Of a DNA stretch of 5,118 nt, positions 1 to 5,118 are shown piece by piece. The DNA comes from CALMFQ01 sp964495595 (GTDB lineage: Bacteria > Pseudomonadota > Gammaproteobacteria > Burkholderiales > SCOH01), in contig CAZBWH010000126.1 in the NCBI GenBank assembly GCA_964495595.1, forward strand, positions 1 to 5,118, written 5' to 3'. Position 1 is the stretch's first letter. Each line of letters starts with the position of its first letter. Under the pieces are notes generated by a model. The model did no database searches, was not told the DNA's origin, and was given only the letters and a program-made list of their open reading frames with translations. The position numbers and the translations under genes were made by a program.

Positions 1-1334
1 CGGAATGCATCACCGACGAAGAACAGACGCTCCGGGCCCGGGGCCTTGAGCTCGCGCTTCATGGTGGCGATGTCGTCTTCGTTGCTGAGGTCCAGCTCGG
101 TCGGGTCGAGGCCGACCTTGCCGGTTTCCAGGCCACGCAGTGCCTTCTGCAGCGATTCCTGGAAAGTGCGGCCCATTGCCATCACCTCGCCCACCGACTT
201 CATCTGCGTGGTCAGACGGCTGTTGGCCTGCGGGAATTTCTCGAACGCGAACTTCGGAATTTTGGTGACCACGTAATCGATCGACGGCTCGAACGAAGCC
301 GGGGTCTTGCCTCCGGTGATATCGTTTTTCAGCTCATCGAGCGTGAAGCCGACAGCCAGCTTGGCAGCAATCTTGGCGATCGGGAAACCGGTGGCCTTCG
401 ATGCCAGCGCCGACGAACGCGATACGCGCGGATTCATCTCGATGACAATCATTTCGCCGTTGGCCGGGTTGATCGCGAACTGTACGTTGGAACCGCCGGT
501 ATCGACGCCGATCTCACGCAGCACCGCCAGCGAGGCGTTACGCATGATCTGATATTCCTTGTCGGTCAGCGTCTGTGCCGGGGCCACAGTAATCGAGTCG
601 CCGGTATGCACACCCATGGCGTCGAAGTTCTCGATCGAGCAAACGATGATGCAGTTGTCGGCGCGGTCGCGCACCACTTCCATCTCGTACTCTTTCCAGC
701 CCAGCACCGACTGCTCGATCAGAAGCTCGTGGGTTGGCGAAGCCTCAAAGCCGCGTTCACAAATGGCCAGGAACTCCTCCTTGTTGTAGGCAATACCGCC
801 ACCGGAGCCGCCCATGGTGAAAGACGGGCGAATCAGTGTCGGGAAACCGACTTCCAGCTGGCCAGCCAGCGCCTGCTCCATGGTATGGGCAATAATCGAT
901 TTCGGGCACGACAGACCGATCTTGGCCATCGCCTCTTTGAATTTACCGCGGTCTTCGGCCTTGTCGATTGCTTCCGGGGTAGCGCCAATCAGCTCGACCT
1001 TGTATTTGTCGAGCACACCGTTGTGCCACAGATCCAGTGCGCAGTTCAGTGCGGTCTGGCCGCCCATGGTCGGCAGGATCGCGTCCGGACGCTCCTTGGC
1101 GATGATCTTCTCGACCATCTGCCAGGTGATCGGCTCGATATAGGTCACATCGGCCATGTTCGGATCGGTCATGATCGTGGCCGGATTGGAGTTAACCAGA
1201 ATGACCTTGTAACCCTCTTCACGCAGCGCCTTGCAGGCCTGCGCGCCGGAGTAGTCGAATTCGCAAGCTTGGCCGATGACGATCGGGCCGGCGCCAATGA
1301 TCAGGATACTGTTGATGTCTGTACGTTTTGGCAT
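1..1334 (-). CDS. carB: Carbamoyl phosphate synthase large subunit, N-terminal part (cut by window edge)
   Basis: This is the large subunit of carbamoyl phosphate synthetase, a cytoplasmic enzyme. It uses ammonia delivered from CarA, bicarbonate and two ATP to make carbamoyl phosphate for pyrimidine and arginine synthesis. I translated 444 codons by hand; the frame is open throughout and the gene runs off the window edge. The protein starts MPKRTDINSILIIGAGPIVI, nearly identical to the E. coli start. The first ATP-grasp unit (carboxyphosphate domain) is present, with R129, R169, the Gly-rich loop at 174-180 (MGGSGGG), E215, E299 and N301 all at the E. coli positions. The second half (carbamate domain, oligomerisation and allosteric regions, about 630 residues in the family) lies outside. 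The ATG start is supported by an AAGGA ribosome binding site (1341-1345) spaced 6 nt, directly after the carA stop codon. The 11-bp carA-carB gap implies one operon. Identification is very secure. Confidence 0.98.
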   Translation of the reverse strand, partial: MPKRTDINSILIIGAGPIVIGQACEFDYSGAQACKALREEGYKVILVNSNPATIMTDPNMADVTYIEPITWQMVEKIIAKERPDAILPTMGGQTALNCALDLWHNGVLDKYKVELIGATPEAIDKAEDRGKFKEAMAKIGLSCPKSIIAHTMEQALAGQLEVGFPTLIRPSFTMGGSGGGIAYNKEEFLAICERGFEASPTHELLIEQSVLGWKEYEMEVVRDRADNCIIVCSIENFDAMGVHTGDSITVAPAQTLTDKEYQIMRNASLAVLREIGVDTGGSNVQFAINPANGEMIVIEMNPRVSRSSALASKATGFPIAKIAAKLAVGFTLDELKNDITGGKTPASFEPSIDYVVTKIPKFAFEKFPQANSRLTTQMKSVGEVMAMGRTFQESLQKALRGLETGKVGLDPTELDLSNEDDIATMKRELKAPGPERLFFVGDAF

Positions 1335-1340
1335 GTCGGG

Positions 1341-1345
1341 TCCTT
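1341..1345 (-). promoter_or_regulatory. carB ribosome binding site abutting the carA stop
   Basis: Reading the minus strand, the carA stop TAA (1346-1348) is followed at once by AAGGA and then, 6 nt later, the carB ATG. A ribosome terminating on carA would sit over this Shine-Dalgarno sequence. That favours translational coupling and matched production of the two subunits. Coupling is an inference; the sequence and spacing are seen directly. Confidence 0.8.
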
Positions 1346-2479
1346 TTACTTACGTTCAGCCATCAGTTTGATGAACTTGTCGAACAGGTAGGCCACATCG
1401 TGCGGGCCCGGGCTGGCTTCCGGGTGGCCCTGGAAGCTGTACGCAGGCTTGTCGGTAAGCTCGATGCCCTGTACCGTGCCATCAAACAAGGAACGATGCG
1501 TCACGCGCACATTGGCCGGCAGGCTCGCTTCATCAACCTGGAAGCCGTGATTCTGGCTGGTGATCATGACCTGCTTGCTATCCAGATCCTGCACCGGGTG
1601 ATTGGCGCCGTGATGGCCGAACTTCATCTTGCTGGTCTTGCCGCCGGCGGCCAGGCCCAATAGCTGGTGGCCAAGACAGATGCCGAACACTGGCAGATTC
1701 TTGTCCAGGAAAGTCCGAATCGCCTTGATTGCGTAATCACACGGCTCCGGGTCACCTGCGCCATTGGACAGGAAGATCCCGTCCGGATTCAGTGCCAGTG
1801 CTTCTTCGGCGGTAGCAGTAGCCGGCAGCACGGTCAACCTGCACCCGCGCTCGGCCAACATGCGCAGGATGTTGTGTTTGACGCCGTAATCGAATGCAAC
1901 CACGTTGTATTTGGCTTCGGTCTGTTCGGTGTAGCCGCGACCCAGCTTCCACTCCTGGGTGGTCCAGGTGTAGGCCTGGTCGGTAGTGACCACTTTGGCC
2001 AGATCCTTGCCGACCATCGAGCCGAAGCTCTTGGCCATTTCCACGGCCTTGGCCGGATCGATATTGTCGCCGGAGATGATACAGCCCGGCTGTGCACCCT
2101 TTTCACGCAGGATGCGGGTCAATTTACGGGTGTCGATTTCAGCAATTGCTACCACGTTGTTGGCTTGCAGGTAGTCCGGCAACGTCTGCTCACAGCGCCA
2201 GTTGGACGCCAGCGATGGCAGGTTGCGGATAATCAGGCCACTGGCAAATACCTGGCGAGACTCGGCGTCTTCGGCGTTAACACCGACACTACCGATGTGC
2301 GGATAGGTCAGGGTAACCAGTTGTTGGTAATACGAAGGGTCGGTAAGGATTTCCTGGTAGCCGGTAATCGCGGTGTTGAACACCACTTCACCGATGGTAT
2401 GACCATCGGCACCAATGGAAACCCCATGAAACAGCGTACCGTCGGCCAGCGCGAGAAGAGCAGACTTGAATTGAGACAC
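1346..2479 (-). CDS. carA: Carbamoyl phosphate synthase small subunit (glutamine amidotransferase)
   Basis: CarA hydrolyses glutamine and passes ammonia through a tunnel to CarB. It is 377 residues long, close to the 382 of E. coli. The N-terminal CPSase small-chain domain (about 3-150) includes GEVVFNTAITGYQEILTDPS at 30-49. The C-terminal class I glutamine amidotransferase domain (about 190-375) has its nucleophile C268 in GICLGHQ and the His/Glu pair H352 and E354 in QGHPEASPGP, so the catalytic triad is intact. The oxyanion-hole loop reads NGAGDP (239-244) where E. coli has NGPGDP; the glycines are kept. The start is a GTG (2477-2479), chosen because MSQFKSALLALADGT aligns with the family N-terminus and an AGGAG ribosome binding site sits 6 nt upstream. 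It is preceded by a leader with its own promoter and an intrinsic terminator, and followed 11 bp later by carB. No extra ORF lies between carA and carB. Confidence 0.98.
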   Translation of the reverse strand: MSQFKSALLALADGTLFHGVSIGADGHTIGEVVFNTAITGYQEILTDPSYYQQLVTLTYPHIGSVGVNAEDAESRQVFASGLIIRNLPSLASNWRCEQTLPDYLQANNVVAIAEIDTRKLTRILREKGAQPGCIISGDNIDPAKAVEMAKSFGSMVGKDLAKVVTTDQAYTWTTQEWKLGRGYTEQTEAKYNVVAFDYGVKHNILRMLAERGCRLTVLPATATAEEALALNPDGIFLSNGAGDPEPCDYAIKAIRTFLDKNLPVFGICLGHQLLGLAAGGKTSKMKFGHHGANHPVQDLDSKQVMITSQNHGFQVDEASLPANVRVTHRSLFDGTVQGIELTDKPAYSFQGHPEASPGPHDVAYLFDKFIKLMAERK

Positions 2480-2485
2480 CAGCGG

Positions 2486-2490
2486 CTCCT
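2486..2490 (-). promoter_or_regulatory. carA ribosome binding site fixing a GTG start
   Basis: AGGAG on the minus strand lies 6 nt before the GTG at 2477-2479, which is ideal spacing. It supports the rarer GTG start over other candidates. It also shows that carA initiation does not depend on a gene just upstream. Confidence 0.8.
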
Positions 2491-2580
2491 GAGGTAAGAC
2501 GTTCTGATCGGATAGAGCGCACGATTGACGGCCGGAAGGCGTTGAAAACAGAACAAAAGCTCGACTCCCGACGGTCTTTG

Positions 2581-2614
2581 CAAAAAGCGGGGTAGGCCTC
2601 TCGACCTACCCCGC
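2581..2614 (-). terminator. Intrinsic terminator / probable attenuator upstream of carA
   Basis: Two perfectly complementary 10-base arms (2587-2596 and 2605-2614, GCGGGGTAGG and CCTACCCCGC) enclose an 8-base loop. On the minus strand the second arm is followed directly by TTTTTG (2581-2586). This is a textbook rho-independent terminator acting only in the minus direction; the other side has no T tract. It lies about 108 bp after the mnmA stop, so it can end the nudJ-mnmA transcript. It also lies downstream of the predicted carAB promoter, so transcripts from that promoter must read through it to reach carA. That placement suggests attenuation control of carAB. The terminator itself is seen directly; the regulatory role is inferred. 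Confidence 0.85.
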
Positions 2615-2636
2615 ATTCGTGTGCGAAAACTGCGAA

Positions 2637-2665
2637 ATTATAGCTGGTTAGCGTTTTTTCTTCAA
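2637..2665 (-). promoter_or_regulatory. Predicted sigma70 promoter of carAB
   Basis: On the minus strand a -35 element TTGAAG (2660-2665) and a perfect consensus -10 TATAAT (2637-2642) are separated by exactly 17 bp, part of which is an A6 tract. The start site is predicted at G2630 (or A2631). The first transcribed bases would be GUUUUCGCAC. I see no clear ArgR box or other recognised operator around it. It is the strongest promoter-like sequence I found in the window, and the first gene downstream is carA. Confidence 0.8.
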
Positions 2666-2680
2666 TCGTGACAGACGACA

Positions 2681-2693
2681 GGAGTCAGGCACC
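2681..2693 (-). repeat. Possible REP-like motif fragment between mnmA and the carAB promoter
   Basis: The minus strand reads GGTGCCTGACTCC here, between the mnmA stop and the -35 element. From memory this resembles palindromic repeat tips found in many proteobacterial intergenic regions near REP-associated Y1 transposases. Only one copy is visible in the window and no clear second arm is present, so it may be a chance match or a decayed unit. Confidence 0.2.
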
Positions 2694-2721
2694 AGATTCT
2701 GTTGACATCGAGCTAACCCGT

Positions 2722-3786
2722 TCAGTCAATCACCCCCCCCCCCAGGCAAATCTCTCCATCGTAGAGAACGACGGACTGCCCAGGCGTAACCGCCCATTGC
2801 GGCTCATCAAACCGGACATTGATCCGGCCGCCATCCCAGGCATCCAGTTCACATGCGGCATCCTGCTGCCGATAACGGGTCTTGGCACAATAGCGGCCAG
2901 GCTGCGGCGGTGTGTCGAGTGTCCAGCTCAGTTGCCCGGCCTGCAGGGTCGAGCACAGCAACATCGGGTGGTTGTGCCCCTGAACCACGATCAACCGGTT
3001 ATTGGGGATTTCTTTTCCGGCAACAAACCAGGGCTCTCCCTGACCACCGATACCCAGCCCCTTGCGCTGCCCGAGCGTGTAGTACATTAGGCCGAGATGC
3101 TCGCCCATGACTCTGCCTTCTGGCGTCACCATCTCACCCGGCTGCCGGGGCAGGTATCGGTTGAGAAACTCCCGGAAGGGTCGCTCGCCGATGAAGCAAA
3201 TGCCTGTGCTGTCTTTCTTGGCAAAGTTGGGTAAGCCAGCCTGTTCGGCGAGGCGGCGGACTTCCGGCTTGCACAAATTGCCCAAAGGGAACATCGCCCG
3301 CGACAGTTGTAACTGGCTAAGGCGGTAAAGGAAGTAACTCTGATCCTTGGCAACATCGACCGCCTTGAGCAGATAGTGCTGGCCAGCACGCTCTTGCTTG
3401 CGTGCGTAGTGGCCGGTGGCGATACAATCCGCACCCATTTGCATCGCGTAGTCCAGAAATGCCTTGAACTTGATTTCAGCATTGCACAGGACATCAGGAT
3501 TCGGTGTGCGGCCGGCAGAATACTCGGACAGGAAATAGCTGAACACCCGGTCTTTGTATTCACGGGCAAAATTGACGATTTCGATGTCGATACCCACGAC
3601 GTCGGCCACGGCAATGGCGTCCCGAGAGTCTTCCTTGATCGAACAATATTCACTGTCGTTGTCGTCTTCCCAGTTCTGCATGAAGACGCCGATGACCTCG
3701 TGCCCCTGCTGCTTGAGCAGCCAGGCCGTAACCGACGAATCCACCCCACCGGACATGCCGACAACGATGCGTTTTTTCCGGGTCAT
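2722..3786 (-). CDS. mnmA: tRNA-specific 2-thiouridylase MnmA
   Basis: MnmA activates the wobble uridine (U34) of tRNAs such as those for Lys, Glu and Gln with ATP, then replaces the C2 oxygen with sulfur relayed through the TusE or an equivalent pathway. The 354-residue product matches the family. The N-terminal PP-loop ATP-binding motif SGGVDSS is at 12-18. The active-site Asp and Cys lie in PNPDVLCN (D98, C101). The second catalytic Cys is C197 in STGICFIGER. LGQRKGLGIGG (238-248) and the closing CLGGG motif (347-351) are also conserved. I chose the ATG at 3784-3786: it gives MTRKKRIVVGMSGG, overlaps the nudJ stop as ATGA, and fits the family. An upstream in-frame start at 3858 would add 24 unconserved residues inside nudJ. 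No strong Shine-Dalgarno is visible, consistent with coupling to nudJ. The gene ends in an unusual 11-G run. E. coli also has nudJ next to mnmA. Confidence 0.97.
   Translation of the reverse strand: MTRKKRIVVGMSGGVDSSVTAWLLKQQGHEVIGVFMQNWEDDNDSEYCSIKEDSRDAIAVADVVGIDIEIVNFAREYKDRVFSYFLSEYSAGRTPNPDVLCNAEIKFKAFLDYAMQMGADCIATGHYARKQERAGQHYLLKAVDVAKDQSYFLYRLSQLQLSRAMFPLGNLCKPEVRRLAEQAGLPNFAKKDSTGICFIGERPFREFLNRYLPRQPGEMVTPEGRVMGEHLGLMYYTLGQRKGLGIGGQGEPWFVAGKEIPNNRLIVVQGHNHPMLLCSTLQAGQLSWTLDTPPQPGRYCAKTRYRQQDAACELDAWDGGRINVRFDEPQWAVTPGQSVVLYDGEICLGGGVID
2733..2743 (-). repeat. Poly-G tract (11 G) at the 3' end of mnmA
   Basis: Eleven consecutive G on the coding strand encode the end of Leu and the Gly-Gly-Gly of the conserved CLGGG motif, with Val-Ile-Asp and the stop following. 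Such a run is prone to slippage in replication, transcription and sequencing. The base count read here gives the intact family ending, so the frame as given is sound. Confidence 0.95.
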
Positions 3787-4247
3787 GATAATGGTCGCGG
3801 GTAATCGGTGATCAGATCCAGGGGAAAGCGTCTCCCGGCCAGGTAATCCTCGATACACTGCAGGACCAGCGGGCTGCGGTGCCGGTTGCGACAGGCGAGG
3901 ATCTCGTCCGGGGTGAGCCAGACTGCGCGCAAGATACCCTGATCCAGGGGGCGGTCTACCTGGTGGCGGCCCAGCTCACCGCAGAACGCAAAGCGCAGGT
4001 AGGTAAGCCCGGAACCTGCAACAGGCAGTTGATAAACCCCCAGCAACGCTTGCGGATCGAATTCCCAGGCGGTTTCCTCGAGCGTTTCCCGACGACAGGC
4101 TGCGATCAGCGATTCATTGCAATCGAGATGGCCGGCGGGCTGATTAAAGCGGATGCCCGAATCGGTTTCTTCTTCTACCAGCAAAAAGCGGCCTTCCCAC
4201 TCAACGACGGCGGCAACAGTAACATTCGGTTTCCAGATTGTGCTCAT
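3783..4247 (-). CDS. nudJ: NudJ-type Nudix hydrolase
   Basis: This is a 154-residue cytoplasmic Nudix hydrolase closely resembling E. coli NudJ. NudJ acts on thiamine pyrophosphate, the HMP pyrophosphate precursor, and some nucleoside di- and triphosphates, releasing phosphate. The N-terminus KPNVTVAAVVEWEGRFLLVE (6-25) gives the first strands of the fold. The Nudix box runs 39-61, with G39, E45, R53, E54, E57 and E58 present, so the metal-binding glutamates are intact; the usual Gly near its end is Ala60. NQPAGHL at 35-41 and RSPLV at 124-128 match NudJ. The ATG at 4245-4247 is the family start; its ribosome binding site is weak (GGGA, close to the start). The stop TGA overlaps the mnmA ATG by 4 bases, so the two are probably coupled. 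Substrate choice is inferred from similarity alone. Confidence 0.93.
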   Translation of the reverse strand: MSTIWKPNVTVAAVVEWEGRFLLVEEETDSGIRFNQPAGHLDCNESLIAACRRETLEETAWEFDPQALLGVYQLPVAGSGLTYLRFAFCGELGRHQVDRPLDQGILRAVWLTPDEILACRNRHRSPLVLQCIEDYLAGRRFPLDLITDYPRPLS

Positions 4248-4285
4248 GATCCCGGTACAGTCAGGTAATGTAGGTCAGGCCGCGG

Positions 4286-4294
4286 ATTATGGCA
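4286..4294 (-). promoter_or_regulatory. Possible extended -10 promoter for nudJ-mnmA
   Basis: In the 81-bp aceK-nudJ gap the minus strand reads TGCCATAAT, an extended -10 (TGn plus CATAAT, 5 of 6 matches to TATAAT). No good -35 lies 16-18 bp upstream (the best is CTGCAT), as is common for extended -10 promoters. A start near 4279 would give a leader of about 32 nt before the nudJ ATG. No terminator is visible in this gap, so read-through from aceK is also possible. Confidence 0.35.
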
Positions 4295-4328
4295 GCAGCC
4301 AGACAGAAATGCAGGCCTGCGTTATCGG

Positions 4329-5118
4329 TCAACCCTGCGGGTGCTTGTTCGAGCCAAACCGGTTGCCGAATCGGATGGACTCGGGATAAGGGTAAAAGCT
4401 CTCGATATGGCCGGCGACAATGCGCGCCTGACGATTACGCCAGAATTCAGCTTGCAGCAGGTTGGCATGATGTTTCATGAAAAACCGGCGAACCTGGGGA
4501 GCGCCGAGCAGGAAAGCGCCAAACTCTTCCGGGAAGACATCGTTGCGCGCTACCGGGTACCAGGGTTCGGCCATCATTTCGTATTCAGGAGAAGGGGCTT
4601 CGGGTACATCACGGAAATTGCAGTCAGTCATGTATTCGATTTCGTCGTAATCGTAAAAGATCACCCGCCCATAGCGGGTTACGCCGAAATTCTTGAACAG
4701 CATGTCGCCGGGAAAAATATTGGCGGTAGCCAGTTCACGGATCGCGTTGCCGTATTCACGCACCGCGAGCTCAATGGCCTCCTCGTCATTGCTGGCCAGC
4801 GCCTTGTCAAGATAGATGTTCAGCGGTACCAGCCGGCGCTCGATGTATAGATGGCGAACAACGATTGTATCGTCACGCTCGTCCAGCACCGACGGCGCCA
4901 GCATGCGAAGCTCGTTGAGCAACTCTTCGGTCATCCGCGCACGCGGGAAGGCGACGTCGGAAAATTCCAGGGTATCGGCCATCCGCCCGACCCGATCGTG
5001 CTCCTTCACCAAGCGGTATTTCTCCAGCACCGTTTGCCGGGTGATCTCCTTGGTAGCACCGAATACGTCCTTGATTACCTTGAACACATAAGGGTAAGAC
5101 GGCAGGGTGAACACCAGC
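4329..5118 (-). CDS. aceK: Isocitrate dehydrogenase kinase/phosphatase, C-terminal part (cut by window edge)
   Basis: AceK phosphorylates and dephosphorylates isocitrate dehydrogenase at one shared active site. It throttles the TCA cycle so that isocitrate enters the glyoxylate shunt during growth on acetate or fatty acids. The window holds the last 262 codons of a protein usually about 580-600 residues long; the N-terminal regulatory half is outside. The visible part begins within the kinase-like fold: LPSYPYVFKVIKD carries the ATP-binding Lys (K336 in E. coli). VKEHDRVGRMADT, VIRHLYIERR-like VVRHLYIERRLVPLN, and NIFPGDMLFKNFGVTR follow. The equivalents of E. coli D457 and N462 lie in GDMLFKN, and that of D475 lies in FYDYDE. 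The C-terminus ends soon after a PYPESIRFG segment. The first in-frame GTG seen (5112-5114) is internal, not the start. It is separated from nudJ by 81 bp, with no terminator seen. Confidence 0.96.
   Translation of the reverse strand, partial: LVFTLPSYPYVFKVIKDVFGATKEITRQTVLEKYRLVKEHDRVGRMADTLEFSDVAFPRARMTEELLNELRMLAPSVLDERDDTIVVRHLYIERRLVPLNIYLDKALASNDEEAIELAVREYGNAIRELATANIFPGDMLFKNFGVTRYGRVIFYDYDEIEYMTDCNFRDVPEAPSPEYEMMAEPWYPVARNDVFPEEFGAFLLGAPQVRRFFMKHHANLLQAEFWRNRQARIVAGHIESFYPYPESIRFGNRFGSNKHPQG

Larger units (their letters stand above)
2480..2630 (-). other. Predicted carAB 5' untranslated leader (about 151 nt)
   Basis: This is the predicted transcribed, untranslated stretch between the carAB start site (near 2630) and the carA GTG. 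From its 5' end it holds a short U-rich initial segment, an AUG at 2614-2616, a strong terminator hairpin at 2587-2614 with a U tract, then about 100 nt with no second convincing promoter, ending in the carA ribosome binding site. The minus-strand ORF opened by the leader AUG overlaps the start of carA in another frame, and I do not call it a gene. The boundaries rest on the inferred start site. Confidence 0.55.

Noticed and set aside
606..1391. 261-codon plus-strand open frame opposite carB
   Set aside because: It lies wholly antisense to the conserved carB frame and runs into the carA end, and its product resembles nothing known. Long antisense frames are expected opposite GC-rich genes.
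1667..2497. 276-codon plus-strand open frame opposite carA
   Set aside because: It is a mirror of the carA reading frame with no recognisable domain or ribosome binding site. carA is certain on the other strand.
2480..2580. Second promoter between the attenuator and carA
   Set aside because: The best -10-like word (TATCCG) is poor and no matching -35 is correctly spaced, so I could not support one.
2668..3090. Plus-strand frame starting in the mnmA-carA gap
   Set aside because: It reads mostly antisense through mnmA, including the poly-C run, and has no family resemblance.
3126..3764. 212-codon minus-strand frame within mnmA
   Set aside because: It is an out-of-frame shadow of mnmA on the same strand. 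The mnmA frame carries all catalytic motifs.
3787..3858. Upstream in-frame start giving mnmA 24 extra residues
   Set aside because: The extra residues lie inside nudJ and are not part of the MnmA family. The ATG at 3784-3786 matches the family start and overlaps the nudJ stop.
4311..4320. GCAGGCCTGC perfect palindrome after aceK
   Set aside because: It has no loop and no T tract following on either strand, so it is not a convincing terminator. It could be an operator, but nothing else supports that.
1..5118. A novel defence, mobile or otherwise undescribed multi-gene system
   Set aside because: All five genes are recognised core metabolic or tRNA-modification genes with intact key residues, and no space remains for unknown genes. 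Only the regulatory region shows unexplained structure.

Overview
The window is a compact stretch of bacterial chromosome carrying housekeeping genes. Every supported gene lies on the minus strand, so transcription runs from high to low coordinates. In transcription order they are: the 3' part of aceK (isocitrate dehydrogenase kinase/phosphatase), a nudJ-type Nudix hydrolase, mnmA (tRNA 2-thiouridylase), a regulatory gap, carA, and the 5' part of carB (the two carbamoyl phosphate synthase subunits). Protein resemblance, the aceK gene and the nudJ-mnmA pair point to a GC-rich proteobacterium. A betaproteobacterium, possibly of the Neisseriales/Chromobacteriaceae type, fits best, but this is recognition from memory and not a search result.

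Region by region: 4329-5118 is the catalytic C-terminal part of AceK, cut by the window edge. An 81-bp gap (4248-4328) holds a possible extended -10 promoter. nudJ (3783-4247) and mnmA (2722-3786) overlap by 4 bases (ATGA), so they are probably co-transcribed and translationally coupled. mnmA ends in an 11-G homopolymer three codons before its stop. The 242-bp gap 2480-2721 is the most informative part of the window. It holds a near-consensus sigma70 promoter (TTGAAG, 17 bp, TATAAT), a predicted start site followed by GUUUU, and a strong intrinsic terminator beginning only about 16 nt into the predicted transcript, well before carA. carA (GTG start) and carB are separated by 11 bp, with the carB ribosome binding site directly abutting the carA stop codon.

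How the genes work together: CarA and CarB form one enzyme, glutamine-dependent carbamoyl phosphate synthetase, feeding pyrimidine and arginine synthesis. The promoter and terminator arrangement suggests control by attenuation and/or UTP-sensitive reiterative initiation. MnmA thiolates the wobble uridine of some tRNAs, NudJ is a small nucleotide/thiamine pyrophosphohydrolase, and AceK switches isocitrate dehydrogenase to control flux into the glyoxylate shunt. These three have no evident shared pathway with carAB.

I see no mobile element, CRISPR array, RNA gene or unknown protein family here. The points worth a second look are regulatory: the carAB leader and the poly-G tract in mnmA.
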